NCBI GenBank assembly: GCA_026874595.1
Contig: CM049310.1
Location: forward strand, 37,899,558-37,963,557
Origin: Sipunculus nudus
Taxonomy: Eukaryota; Annelida; Sipuncula; Golfingiida; Sipunculidae
DNA: 64,000 bases
Direction of reading: 5' to 3'
Part shown: piece by piece, positions 11,902 to 24,588 of the stretch
Position numbering within the stretch: the first letter of the stretch is position 1
Layout: each line of letters opens with the position of its first letter
Position numbers and translations under genes: made by a program
Notes under the pieces: generated by a model
The model's input: only the letters and a program-made list of their open reading frames with translations
The model's database searches: none
Told to the model about the DNA's origin: nothing

Positions 11902-12882
11902 GTATGTGTATTTTCGTGTTACTTCTATGTGAAATGACGTTTTCCATTTCTCTCTAGGTTCAATAAAATTATGCCAAATACAATTCTGTTTTGATACCTC
12001 CAACCCCATCTTTGCATATAATAGTGAGGTTAAAGCTTCCATACACTATTTACCTCTTAATCATATTATACTATAAAAGTACTTTTCAAAACCTAAAAAA
12101 TATTATAAATATTTATACCTTACGTTTCTTTACACACTCACCTTCAACATTTTATCCATAGAATGAGATGTATCCCGCGGATACTGTTCTTCAATCCGTC
12201 TGTTGACAACTATGTTAACTGAATCATGCATCCAAACAAAAGATTTTAACAATTGTAATAGCTGATTGTGATTATTGACACGTATATACCTATAATAAAT
12301 GTTCATCTGTTACTTGGCAACTGTTTCGAGTATTGAAAATATTACAAGAATATTGAAAGTCAAGGCTGACTGAATATAAACATCTTGAATTTCAATCTAT
12401 CAGACACACACACACTTATAAACCTACAGCCACCTGGCTCCCCCCCCCCCCAACACACACACGGTAAATCATGGCTGCGCCTATATAAGATGGGAATATT
12501 AATGCAAGTATATATAAACTAAAGAGTTTTCTTGCAGTAAACCTGCCCCAAACGGCCCAAAAAACCCAAAGATTTTTAAAAGCTTTGAGCACAACCATGG
12601 GCACTACCAACTCTGCAGTGTCCACAGCCATGCGAAAACTCCATGTGACAACAAATATTAAATCTCAACGCTACGTCTCGCATCTTTATCTGTCCGGTTG
12701 AAATTAAGACCGAAGACGAGGAAAGACCAAACATTTATTTATTAAACAAAACAGGTATATATATATATATAGAGAGAGAGAGAAGGGGGGGGGGGGGAGA
12801 GAAAAGAGAGAACTCTAGGAATCAACAAAACAAATTATTCAAAATGGACATTGAGTTAATACGTGTTGCGCTATCTTTCTAG

Positions 12883-13027
12883 GAATATGTTGGTAATTCG
12901 GATAACGTCAAAATAGTTTCCAATGAGATAAAGTCACCATTTGAGGCACGGATCGTACGTCTTAAAGTGTTGGAGTTCTTCGGCAAAGTTTCAATGCGAT
13001 TTGATTTGCTAGGATGCAATCCCTTAA
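12883..13027 (+). CDS. F5/8 type C domain, exon 3 (closing cysteine)
   Basis: The peptide starts EYVGNSDNVKIVSNEI, contains SPFEARIVRLKVLEFFGKVS and ends MRFDLLGCNPL. This matches the family ending (GN.D......N.....I.AR.(V/I)R(I/L)......(I/V).(L/M)R.(E/D)L.GC). The final Cys would pair with a first Cys in the missing upstream exon. Acceptor CTTTCTAG, donor A|GTAAGT, phase 1. All later introns of the gene are also phase 1. Confidence 0.9.
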
Positions 13028-13327
13028 GTAAGTTTATTGTGTGTATGTGTGATAAATATTTTCGTGTGTGCATTGTAATAAATGTATGTTATAATCAGAT
13101 TCAAGGTTAAAATATTACTGTTACATGTTGCGAAACTATTCTATTTGTATCAATCAGTCTTATATTGCATATTTTAAGGAAAAGTTTTAAATAAAATGGG
13201 TCATATGTGATCCGTAACATTGTTAGAATTAGTTGATTAGGTAAAACCATGTTATGAAATAACTTTTATGAGACCATTTGCTAATTCCATGGATGTTTTT
13301 CAATCGATATATATTTTTTTGTTTCAG

Positions 13328-13348
13328 TGAATATGGGCATAAGTGAAG
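13328..13348 (+). CDS. Microexon linker 1 (21 nt)
   Basis: TTTCAG precedes and GTACGT follows a 21-nt segment. Read in phase 1 from exon 3 it gives MNMGISE followed by a shared Gly codon. It is accepted because the frame and phase agree on both sides and because three other linkers in this gene have the same design. With only seven residues it could be alternatively spliced; skipping it keeps the frame. Confidence 0.65.
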
Positions 13349-13802
13349 GTACGTTTTTTTTCCAAATTAAGTTATTTTTCTTTCTTGTTTTTATTTTTTT
13401 CAAATATATCGTATCCATTAATCAATAGCATAAATGACAGAAATCTAACATATCTCGAAAGATTCCTTTGTATTTAACTACAGTGAAAATACTGCTTGAA
13501 TAATTGCACTTTCCATGTATAGCCAATTAAATAATATAATTAATTAACAAATGCATTTAATTCAAAGTATTTATAATAATGATACCTTGGTTTCCTTTTA
13601 CACTTTATATATTCATGATGAGTTATAGGTTCAGCTTCTGTTAAAATTCGATTTTGGTCTACTGATTTAACAAATCTAGGCAAAAGTCGTACGTGTATAT
13701 TTTGTCAAGTGTTTCAATGTCAGTATTTTAAAATCTCTATTGTTAATACATTGGTTGTTCTGTCTACATGTTGCTCACGTGACGTACATGCTTACTCTCT
13801 AG

Positions 13803-13832
13803 GTTTTACAAGTCTCGGAGTGCCAGACATAT
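13803..13832 (+). CDS. Microexon linker 2 (30 nt)
   Basis: Acceptor CTCTCTAG, donor AT|GTGAGT. In phase 1 it encodes GFTSLGVPDI. The (G)(F/Y).SLG start resembles the starts of exons 11 (GYVSLSDIGIPD) and 14 (GYSSLG), suggesting a shared linker or a short conserved strand. Phase 1-1, so removable without a frameshift. Confidence 0.65.
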
Positions 13833-16501
13833 GTGAGTGTATTATTTTTGTATTTATTTTCGTAACTACCACAAAAGAGGCGGTAACCTACCTTTGACGG
13901 TTAGGTTATAGAAAAAAGGAAGACGAATCTAGCGGTCCAGTTTTCGAATACCCTCTAAAAAAGATAAGTCTATTGTATACGTCTTTACATAGCTTGCCTA
14001 ATATGTAGCGTATTTTCCTTTGGTCTAACTATATGTTCAAATCTATTTGCGTCATCCCTATCTGCATTGCAAGTCAACTTGTATAACAGTTTTAAAATAA
14101 ACACGCGGTTCTGATGATCTGATCAGCAGAGTAACGCCATCCGAATGGTCATAGCTTACATGGAGATCCATGGTAAAGCATACGCTGTGCAAGAGCCCTG
14201 GGATATACTTTCGAAAAAACAGAGACATTATACTTAAGTTGAATAACGAAAGCATTATGATATTTCAGCTACAAAATATCGCATTCATCATAAATCGATT
14301 ATTTTGTTATCGAAAGCATATGTAAATACACTTCGACAGTGTGTATCACATTTACACTTTGTTTGATAGGCACTTATCAGTGGTGATAAGCTGCAAAAAA
14401 AATATCTGTCCCTCGTTCTCCCCATGTCAACTCGAGCCCGCAGCCTCCAGAGTAAACGTTTTACAATGGTCGTAACAACTGCAATCAGTCCTGCTTTCTG
14501 AGCAAAGACTTCTCGCGATAGCCATGTATAATACGCCTCGTAAAAAACATACATGATGCATAACATTTCACTCTGAGTTTCGAGATAATTTTTGTGCGGC
14601 CCGGGCCCCCTTGTTCTGGACCACCTGGTAACCTTTGCGGTTTTATCATTAGTCTTCTGGGGTTCGAAAATCCTAGATTTCTTTTTATCTGCACCAGATG
14701 TTTCTAAAAAGGTCTTTTGTTTTGGCCGGATAAGAGAAAAAGAGAGAGAGAACTGTTTAATATGTCAGCATCATTTGAAAGTATTCAGATATTATTAATA
14801 CGAAATTAACAGAACGTCGTTGGAGAGAGAACTGTTTAATATGTCAGCATCATTTGAAAGTATTCAGATATTATTAATACGAAATTAACAGAACGTCGTT
14901 GGAGAAAAAAAACCAAATGTTTTCCACCATACCCTGTTCTGATTGGAAACACCGTTGTAGCGATTTCATATTATCCCGAGGTGAGGTGGTGAGTTAGGTA
15001 TAATCTGAGATCTATCTCAACGAACTCGATTTAAAATAACCTGGGTTTGGGAGGGGTTGTAACTTAAAAATCGATTTAAGATCATCCTCTACAATTTCTA
15101 TATTACTCCTTTAAATGCATATAAGTTCATTTTTCTTTGTCTGTACTTACGAAAAATTCTGAGAATCCTTTCTATTGTTTTTTATATATATATTAGGTTG
15201 ACTCTATTTATGTATATATCTGATATTTGCATATGATGTACCATACATTGTGGTGAAGTGCATTGTGGTGAATCTATGTGTATCTTATGTTTACTTATAT
15301 CGGATTAACTTATGTGTAAGAGCCAAGATAAATATAATAAATATATATATCATTACATAAAACAATAACAATTATCAATTCATTAAATCAGCGAGGGGGT
15401 AGAGAGGTAACCTGAAATTTCGTTCAGACCCCCCCCCCCCCCCCCCCAGTGTAATCTGAATTCGTTTTCAGATTATGGGGCCGGGATAACCGGAACTCTT
15501 CACACCGTCTGTACAGGATACTCGAATAGATTCGAAAGTTAAGAGAAGTTCATAGAAAATTTCTTTCATAAAATTGCTTGAATATCTTATTTGGTAACGA
15601 AACGTTACATATAAGATGGCCATATTGTGAAATATTACACAGGATGCTTACACTTTTAAATGCCATGGCATTTTCAATGCAGGTAGCATCCATTAAAAAA
15701 ATGTATTAGATCGCATAAAATTTATGTCATTTTCAGCCTGATATGGCGTTCTTTCTCACAGTATTTCTTTCAGTGAAATTTCCTAAAATTGTTTCATATG
15801 TGTTAACATAAAAATTGTTTCCTTAACAGTTGTTTTCATTAACAAATTCACAATATCAGTTTTACACAGGAAAAAAAAGTCAACAAGAGAAATAACCTGC
15901 AGATAATCTCATTTAGTTTAACATTAGCCATCTAACTTGGTAACTCAACAGAATAAAAATCTTCTTGGCTATTGCGGTCAGCCTTTGGCCGTCCTCTGTC
16001 CGGCTGTTAGCAGTCCGACCTTTAAGAGTGCAAAAAACCATTGGCTTTGATATGAATTATTTATCACTCGGGAAGGTCATGGGGGAAATCTCCATGGAAA
16101 CCCGAAACAATGACCTGTATGCTGCGTGTTATAGGAAAACAACATTATTAGAGTCATTTGAACGTCAGATTTGTTCAAGAATACAACAGAAATGTAACAC
16201 TTTTGCTTTCACATGATTGCTGATTATTCACGAAAGAAAAGATAATTAAACGGTTAAATTGAGTTTAATTAATTTTTTTTAATTTTGTCTTGGGGACTTT
16301 AAGACATTTTAACGAATTGAAGTGTTCCAATACTCGATATCTTGTCTGCTACCCATCTGACGCTAAAAACTGATGGGGTCTAATATGAATTTACAATTGG
16401 ATTGATTTTAAGAAAGATTTAATCAGGGAGGTCGCCTAATGAATATTCATCGCATAATCCACTACCCTCATTTCATTTGGTAACATACTGTTGTCTTACA
16501 G
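13833..16501 (+). other. Intron with an 79-bp tandem duplication
   Basis: The intron holds no further exon that I could support. It contains a direct duplication of 79 bp (14,744-14,822 and 14,823-14,901) beginning GAGAGAGAACTG, with almost no divergence between the copies, a poly-C run near 15,430 and AT-rich DNA. Confidence 0.55.
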
Positions 16502-16774
16502 CCCCGGGATTTTTCTTCGTCGACAGTAAAATGAATTTTGGTGATGCAGAGAGTGCTTGTAAAAAGAAGACTAGTCGGCTAGCAGACCCTTCTTTGTTCA
16601 AACACATTCAGGGAGCTGGATTCGAGGTTTGCCACAACGGCTGGCTATCAGATCAGACGGTGAAGATGCCCAGTCTCCATGACAACCAGGATGCCGGATG
16701 TGGTCAGGCCGGGGACAATGATCTTGGTCCGGCTGACCAGTCCAAGCTGTTTGGGACATTTTGTGCCAAACCAG
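16502..16774 (+). CDS. Link-type (Xlink) domain 1
   Basis: A 273-nt phase 1-1 exon (acceptor GTCTTACAG, donor CAG|GTAGGG). The peptide starts PGFFFVDSKMNFGDAESACK, then ADPSLFKHIQGAGFEVCHNGW, and ends GTFCAKPG. It has the four Link cysteines in the expected order (A.(S/D)(A/L)C, GF(E/D).C..GW, ..C, (Y/F)C). The (G)(V/F)F.V......(F)..A...C opening and GFE.C.(N/Y)GW are the diagnostic parts. In known proteins this fold binds hyaluronan; the ligand in this animal is not known. The NDLGPADQSK insert before the last Cys is where family members vary. Confidence 0.85.
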
Positions 16775-16789
16775 GTAGGGGAATGAGGA

Positions 16790-17360
16790 AAATTTAACGC
16801 TAAGTAAAAATGACGGATTTTGAACTTATATCACAAGTAAAAATTAACTATAAGTACAAATGATGAATTCTGTACTGAAATCCTATCATATCACGTAAAA
16901 TTACTACTTACAAGGGATAATTGATTTTAAACTGAAATCTTCTTACACGTAAACAATTCACTCTAAGGAAAGATGATGGAATCTAAACAAAAATCTTATC
17001 ACACGTAAAATTAACACCAAGTAAAGATGATGGATTTTTGAACTGAAATCATGTAAAAATTAACCGTAAGTAAAGATGACGGAATCTGAATTGAAATCTT
17101 ATCACAATTTTACTAAGTAACGATAATGTATTTTGAACTGAAATCTTCTTATACGTAAAATTAACTCTAAGTAAAGATGATTGATTTTGAACTGAAATCT
17201 TATCACACGTAAATTAACACCCAAGTAAAGATGATGGATTTTTAACTAAAATCATCCCACACGTAAAAAATAACTCTAAGTAATGATGATGGAATCTAAC
17301 TTAAATCTGATCACATGTAAAATTAACATCAGGTAAAGATGATAGATTATGTACTGAATT
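16790..17360 (+). repeat. Intronic minisatellite of about 50-55 bp
   Basis: About ten diverged copies of a unit with the core 'aagtaaagatgatggatttt' followed by GAACTGAAATCTTATCACACGT-like sequence. Several copies have lost a few bases. It starts 15 bp after the donor of the Link 1 exon. There is no coding potential. Confidence 0.85.
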
Positions 17361-17940
17361 CGTTTCTCACATTATAATATTATCATTATAAAATGCCACA
17401 TTCTGCCATTCTAAAAATATTATTTAAAAAGTTTTGCAAATATATTGTACTATTCAGAATAAAAAAAAAATTTCTATATTCTCTTACAGTTACATTTATT
17501 ATTTGTTGCTCCAATCCTCATCTTTAAAGTAGTAAGACCCAGGTGGCAGCGATAGGTATGCTCTGTCTACAATTAAAAAAAAATAATTTCAATCTATATT
17601 AGATCTGACCGAGAATATGAAATACTGAAGACGCATGAGACTATAAGTCGCCATAAAACTGTAAATATCATACCTGCAGCCCAGTGTCACAAAGAGAAAA
17701 ATGGTTCGGAAAGCTGAGCAATTTGGCATTAATTTGGCATTAAATTGACATTTAATTTGAATATTTTTCGGTAAAAGCATATCTTATTCTTTTCTTCATG
17801 TGAGGCACACCTCCAGGATTAATAAGAATACAGATTTTCCGAGATAACATTCGCAGTATGTTTGCTTCACTTTCGAATGTTCAGTTACTAAGTTATGTGC
17901 ATACACCAATCAAATCCAGTTTATTGTACATACACTGATA

Positions 17941-18045
17941 CCAATGACTTTGTTTACAAACTGGCTTATTATAGATTACTACTTTTATATTCTTTGTTTA
18001 CAAACTCGCTTATTATAGATTTCTACTTTTATATTCTTTATACGG
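17941..18045 (+). repeat. Short tandem duplication
   Basis: Two nearly identical copies of a 45-bp unit beginning 'tttgtttacaaact' and ending 'acttttatattc', in the intron between the two Link exons. Confidence 0.75.
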
Positions 18046-18172
18046 TAATTATAATACCGAACGCTTCCATTTACTAATGAAATCCAATCACAAATGACAC
18101 AGTTTATACTTAAATATTACTGTGTATAGGCCTGTTCACTCTGTCATATTATCTTCACTATTCTTTTGTCAG

Positions 18173-18445
18173 GTCCCAATATATTGTTTCGCCGAAGTCC
18201 TGATAACTCGTGCATGGATACGATTAAAGCCAAGCATTTGTGCCAAAGAATGGGCGGTAGGATGGCGACCGCAGAGGAAGGGAGTGCTGCAGCGGTAGAC
18301 GGTGCATCCCATTGTTCCGATGGTTGGTATATCCCATCGGCGGTTGAAGGCATCGGGACATTAAACTGCGACCTTAAGGAAAAGTCCTTTTCTCCAGCTA
18401 ATCCAGATGCTACGTGTAGTGCCGGGGTGTACTGTAATGTACCAG
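18173..18445 (+). CDS. Link-type (Xlink) domain 2, diverged
   Basis: This exon is again exactly 273 nt and phase 1-1 (acceptor TTTTGTCAG, donor CAG|GTAAGC), matching exon 6 in length and borders, which supports a tandem exon duplication. Six cysteines are visible: NSCMDT, AKHLCQRMGG, SHCSDGWY, LNCDL, ATCSAG and VYCNVPG. The pattern A..LC...GGR(M/L)A, (H/..)C.DGW and (V/Y)YC corresponds to the Link scaffold, with an extra Cys pair. Divergence from domain 1 is high, so a different ligand or a purely structural role is possible. Confidence 0.75.
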
Positions 18446-20589
18446 GTAAGCGCTATTAATCACTTTATTTTTTTAAATGCATATACAAAATAAAATAATT
18501 GTTCTACGGAACCGCCAATACCATTCTTATGGATAAATTTTGTGTCCTGAAAAGGATGTGTGTGGTGTATGCTGTTGGTAAGTGCTAATTGTCGTCTTAC
18601 GGGTTTGGTTTTATTTGTAACTGTTAAGGTATATGTAGATATGTCTTATAGTAAATATAATTTTTGATTAGGTTAGCAAATTTGATACAGAATGAGAGGA
18701 CATTATTTGCCAGTTTCTTTCATGTAAATTCAAAACTCTTTCTCATAGAGAAAGAGGAGTAGTCAATTTTGTTAATGTCAGTAATAAAAAAAACTTTCTA
18801 AAACAAAGATTCAAGATGGGGACAATTATGTCTGTATATATGTGTATTTATGTAAGTTTATGTTGGGATGTTTCTCCTACATATGCTATGTATTATTTGT
18901 ATGTTTTTATGTTTTATGTTGAATAATAAATAAATAAAATAACAAGATATCTTGATCATAAACTCCATTTCAAGAATTTATTTTTTTGTAATTTTTTCGC
19001 AAGCTGGCAAAAAACATTTACTCTCCTCACATCGTGGTGTTTTCACAGTCCGAAAACCAATAACATTGTATGTTTGAGTGTAGCCTAATATAACCAACCC
19101 TTTATGACCTTCACTGGTGTTTACTGTTACGTTTTGATCCAGCATGCACAAAAATAATGGGGTTTCAACTGCGCACACGAAAATAAACGGTCCGGCAAGG
19201 AATCAGACAGTGGAAGATTTTTGTTGCACAATTTGAAATCAAATGTTTCCTTTACATGCAATGTATCAGGCCAGAACCTCTATAAATAACAAGACTCAAA
19301 ACGGGAAATCGTGAGTTCGAATCTCAGCCGTGAGATTTTTCATGGTCGGCCCACCACCCAGGCTGAGAGCACTACAGGTTTTATGGGAAGGCCGTGCCAA
19401 AGGGCTGTGTTTCACTCCCAAACGAATGTGCCTTTCGTTCCTCGGTGGTATGATCCAGCAATGGGGACGATTACGCACCCAGGGCCGAAGATGCAGTAGG
19501 CACCGGGCCTTGTTGACTCCAGGATATAAAATGAGAGGAGCCGTGTGATACTGCCCTGTCATGAAGTCAGAAAACCGGAATGGAATTCTGCAGATGTACA
19601 TATACGTAGTAAAGATAGCATTAAAAATATTAGTCATTATATGAGTCATTATAATATAATCACATTTGTAATTCCAAAAAGATTCCAACACATGATAACA
19701 CTGAGGGCATGACCTACCAGCTGGATTCATTATATTAGCAGGAAAAGACAAAAGTCTCCAAGCATATGATAAGAAATAATAATTTTGTATTGAAAACGAG
19801 GTGTTTTAATAAAAATTGTCAGATTTCTGGATGATATAACTGGAGTAAACGCACGCTAAAATTGAACGCCAAGACAGACCGAAGATGCCTCCGTATGTAA
19901 CCCATTTATATTCCTGATATGACCTATTTTCAATATAACCCTCTAACATAACATTTCCTGTGTATTTAGTAATGTATTCCAAACATAATATATTCCCATA
20001 GCATTTGAATTTAACTTAGTTCAAAACGTGAACGTGCTGAACAATAAGGCAAATAAAGGTCAAGGTCCGCTAAAAGATAAACATTTTAGAAAGTCCTATT
20101 TCGCTCCTTCCCTTCAAACATGAACCGAATCAAACGAAAGCTCTTGAGAGTTATATTGCCCTAGCGAGCACATGGTGCCACAGTGACTTGACGTTTGAAA
20201 GTAAAAAATCAAGAAAAATCAAGTTGATCCCTGCAACTTAGAATTACAAAGTATTGTTTATAGGTGGCAGCATGTCTGAAATATAAGTATTTTAAAAGTG
20301 TTGGCGCAAACGTCGACTGGGAGCCAATAAAAAAATGAGCCCCCCCCCCCCCCCCCCCCCAAGCTTGAAAACGTTCTATATATTGCATATTTTTAATCAT
20401 AACCTTAAATTATCCGTGAAGCCGTTTTGTTTTGGATGTGTTATTACACGTTGAGAACCTTCCACGTAGCACCAGCTTGTGTGAGCTAATAACTGTTTCT
20501 TTTTTGTGTTTGCAAACCAAAACCTGTAAGTGTTAATTAGTTCATCAAGAAATCAATTACACTGCTTTAGTAACATTATTTTTTTGCTC

Positions 20590-22060
20590 AGCTTACTGTA
20601 AGTCACCTGAGCTGTAGCGATCACCCTTTGTCCGATGTCCGTCTAGCCATTAACAGGGCACAATTCGTAACTGTTAGACCAAGACACTTTTAACTGTACA
20701 TTTAGGGAGTTTCGTGGCATATATCCTCAGAAACCTTAAATTATGTCACGGTGAATTAAATTCTGCTGTCTATTGGCCGAAAACATGATTTTGAGCACCT
20801 AGACGGTCAGGTGGAGCACAAATTGCATCCATTATGGCTAGGATCTTCTAACCTAATGTTCAGGGAGGACCTATGTCTTTTAAGATATGAAATTTAGTTT
20901 CCATAAAGTATGAAGTTTAGTTTCTATGATGTGAGACCTATAGAAAAAAGATTACATATGAGCACCCTAAGCACAAATCATATTTGTTAAGCCTAGAATC
21001 TTCAAAAGCAAAACCCAGTTGTGTTCTTGGCAAGTCTCCTTTGATTACCTATAGATTGCTACTTATGGCCTGGAAACATGATTTTGAACACCCAAACAGT
21101 CAGACGGGATATAAATTGTATCCATTAGTCCTAGAATCTTCTAAGTTAAAGTTAAGGGAGGTCCTGAGAAAATTGAAATAAAATTAGGTTACTGTGAGTC
21201 ATATTCTGCGAACTTGAGGAAAAAGGTGTCATTTGAGTTCCCTGGATATCAGATTGGCACAAATGGTATCTGTGAGACCTATAATTTTCTAACACAATAT
21301 CAAGAGAGGTTCTGAGCAATATTCCTTTAAAATCTGAAATTAGGTCGTGTTGACCTATATTCTGTGATCTACGGGCAAAAAACATGATTTTGAACACTCA
21401 GATAGTAAGACAGGGCACATTTTATCTTTAAGGCCAAGAATCTTCAAACGGACGTCATTGGTAAATGCTGTTCATGGTGAGTATAGGTCACCATGTGCTA
21501 GGGACCAAAAACTTGATTTGAGCACCAAGACAGACAAGGTACAAATTTTAACCAATTTCCTCGGAATCTTCTTACTCATAAGCCATGGAATCTTAGGCAA
21601 ATCTTCTTGTAAAGCTGAAATTAGATCAGGGTGACCTGTATTCTATAAACTACGTGCAAACAACAAGATTCTGATCAACCAGGTGGTCACACAGGGCACG
21701 AAACTGTTGAACAGTTGAACCAACAACCTTTCATTGTAAAATCCAGGAAGGTCAATATAACTTTATTTATTTTAAATGGATTGTACAACTAGTTATATTA
21801 ACTAATACAAGGCACTCTTCATGGCTCGGATGATGGCGCTCGGTAGTCGGTAAAGGTGGAGTAAACCAGAAGTCCTTGGCAATCCTCCCTGGAATCTTGA
21901 TATTAATTCACTGTGACATATAATATGTGAACTATAGGAAAACATGATTAAGTACTCTGAATGTCACATCGGCACAAACCATGAGGGTTGGAATTAGAAC
22001 CTTCTAACTTAAAATTCAAGGAGGTCCTGGGTAATTATAGACAAAATGCCTGATACACGG
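20590..22060 (+). repeat. AGCTGAGCGTCATGG-family repeat with tandem 150-180 bp units
   Basis: Starts with 'ctgagctgtagcgatcaccc' and GTCCGATGTCCGTC, then about eight diverged units each with 'agaatcttctaa', 'gggaggtcct', 'cctgaaattaggtc', 'gaaaacatgattttgagcac' and 'agacagggcac'. The family terminus AGCTGAGCGTCATGG is not found at its right side, so the copy is 3' truncated. Confidence 0.7.
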
Positions 22061-22439
22061 AAACACGGTTTGGCGGCCATATTGGCCTCGTTGTGGTTTG
22101 GCGAGTAAACAAACACCACGTGCTTTTGTATTACTAGGGAAATAAACGTAAATCATCGCTTAATCCACTAAATTTTTCATATTTTCTTTCATGACTGAGT
22201 AAAATAATGTTATAAAACCAGACACCGTTGAAATTGAACATTCCACAGCTGTTAAGGAAAATGTATCTCATGATACCATTAGCATAGACAGCCTTCAAGA
22301 GACCTAGCTGTATATCATCAGCTCCTTGATATCACTTGGCGGCTGTGTTCAGTGGGCAATGCTTTCCATACGATACGGTTTTTCGGGTAAGATAAGACAA
22401 ATCATGACTCCTTCATTACACTTATTTCATACTTGTATA

Positions 22440-22510
22440 AGTTTTAAAAAAATATAATATTTATATATATATTATTTATTATGTATATCTTTATACATAC
22501 ATGTATATAT

Positions 22511-22572
<62 letters not shown>

Positions 22573-22971
22573 ATACATACAATAGCACAGAAACTGATTA
22601 TTCCAAAATATATATATATATCAAAATAATTAGAACACGTATGTGTACATGCTTATTTGTGTATATATGTGTATATATATTATGTATAAATATTATATTA
22701 TATATATTTACATATATGTATATATATATATATATAAATATATATATATATATGTATATATACACACATATATCTCTATACACAAAAGCACAAAAACTGT
22801 TTATTCCACAATAGATATACCAAAATAATAAAACGTATATGTACATGTTCATCTGTGTATGTATGTATATATATAATAAAATAATCATTATACAAAATTT
22901 AATACAATTAAAATTTTATATATATAAAAAAGTAACAATACATATATATATATTTAAAAATATCATTTAAT

Positions 22972-23010
<39 letters not shown>
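22440..23010. repeat. TA-rich microsatellite cluster with a tandem 200-bp unit
   Basis: Several (TA)n runs separate two copies of a segment containing 'aaactgattattccaaaata' / 'aaactgtttattccacaata' followed by 'gtgtacatgcttatttgtgt'-like text. Long frames on both strands here are products of the TA runs (Tyr-Ile repeats) and not genes. Confidence 0.85.
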
Positions 23011-23011
<1 letters not shown>

Positions 23012-24151
23012 GGTCGGTGTAATAATATTGATTATAGCCTGTTAATTTAAATAAATCAATAAATTTGGGTTATAATTCTACATTGATTTCGAGAACAATA
23101 ATTTTCCATTTCCATACCCTTCAATTAATCATGCTAAATAAAAATGGTATACATTATTAATACTATACAGTATTACCGGGCCATATAAGTTGCTTTTTCT
23201 TTTATGATCAATTCCACCAATTGTGGTGTTGTGTAGGTCATGTAGAACTAGGAACAAAATGAGACTAATGTAAAAAATCAGTTATATCTTATTCCATGAT
23301 TTAATTATAAAAAGACTTGATGCAAACTGTAACTATAGGATCTGACAATGAATGATATTGTGAATACCTGTCATCTTTTTATGTTGCGAACTTATTGGTG
23401 ACATATATTCTGATTGTATTGACGAATAAAACACTATTTTTTTCAAAATAAAGGCATAATAATTTATATTATAATGTGCATGCAGTTTAATATTTCGATG
23501 GTCATTAATTCAAAGTTTATGCTTAAACACATTAGACTGGTTTCAAGAGTAAGATATAAGATGTTCATTATTTCGAGATAACCAAATAATTACAGATCAT
23601 TATAAATATTCTCATAGAGAATATATGAATGAGTATTTGCAAACACTATACTAAACTATTAGTTTTGGATCTCTTCATATATAATAATTATTCACGTCAT
23701 CAGAAAAATCCATAGAGAAATTATATTTTAGAAGAGTGTCATATTATAGTATATTATATTAAATCGTAAAAACATAATATAAATTATCCTTTACTTATAT
23801 TTATATTGCTAAACATTGTTCGGCAGTGAACAACACAATTGTCTTGCCAATATTTCTAATTTAACATGAAATTCAACTGCGTATACTATATATAATAATA
23901 CAGCTTAAGGCAGGCAACTAGTCAAAGCCCATCATAAACAAATGTTTCCAGTCTGACCGGTCTAGCCAAATGTTCAGACATTTCTTTCAAACCATTATGA
24001 AAAGAGGCTATTACGTGCCTTAGATGTTAACGAATAAAATTTGTCATATTCTGTTTGTGAGGCTGGCTGAGTTCTAAGAAGAAATTAAGTTTATTGGTTA
24101 GATATATTTAAGAAATAGCTTAATGAAAATTAGGTGCGCCATGAAACAACA

Positions 24152-24154
<3 letters not shown>

Positions 24155-24189
<35 letters not shown>
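24155..24189. repeat. (TA)n microsatellite
   Basis: An uninterrupted TA run in the large intron. Confidence 0.9.
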
Positions 24190-24196
<7 letters not shown>

Positions 24197-24407
24197 GATA
24201 AAAATATAATACCAAAAATTAATGGCAGACTGTGTCAATAACAATACCATGTACCACGTCGGACCCACTCTGCTTTTGCGTGATTCCCTTCACTGTGAAA
24301 CGATTTCAACTTTAATGAATTATACTCATGTCTTCCTATCATTTATATTATTTTATTTTGTTTTTGGTACAAAAATGTTTGCAAAGAATCATGGAAAGTT
24401 TTTTTTG

Positions 24408-24486
24408 TATATTATTTCTTTACTTAATAGGTCCCTTTGAAGCATTTTCTTACCAGACTATGATATGTATGTTATATATATGTATG

Positions 24487-24520
<34 letters not shown>

Positions 24521-24588
24521 CATATACATATCATAGTCTGGTAAGAAAATGCTTCAAAGGGACCTATAAAGTAAAGAAATAATATATA
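24408..24588. repeat. Near-perfect palindrome centred on a TA run
   Basis: The left arm (from 24,408, 'attatttctttactt', 'aataggtccctttgaagcat', 'tttcttaccagactatgata') is repeated in reverse complement on the right arm to about 24,588. The arms are roughly 85 bp with only a few differences and meet in a (TA)n run. It can form a long hairpin. An inverted duplication in the animal, or an assembly fold-back, would both produce it. Confidence 0.85.

Noticed and set aside
19296-19751. 151-codon minus-strand frame
   Set aside because: The region looks like a repeat with a GTTCGAATC B-box-like motif; overlapping frames on the other strand are equally open and none is protein-like.
22598-22888. Long Tyr/Ile-rich frames on both strands
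   Set aside because: They are direct products of (TA)n microsatellites.
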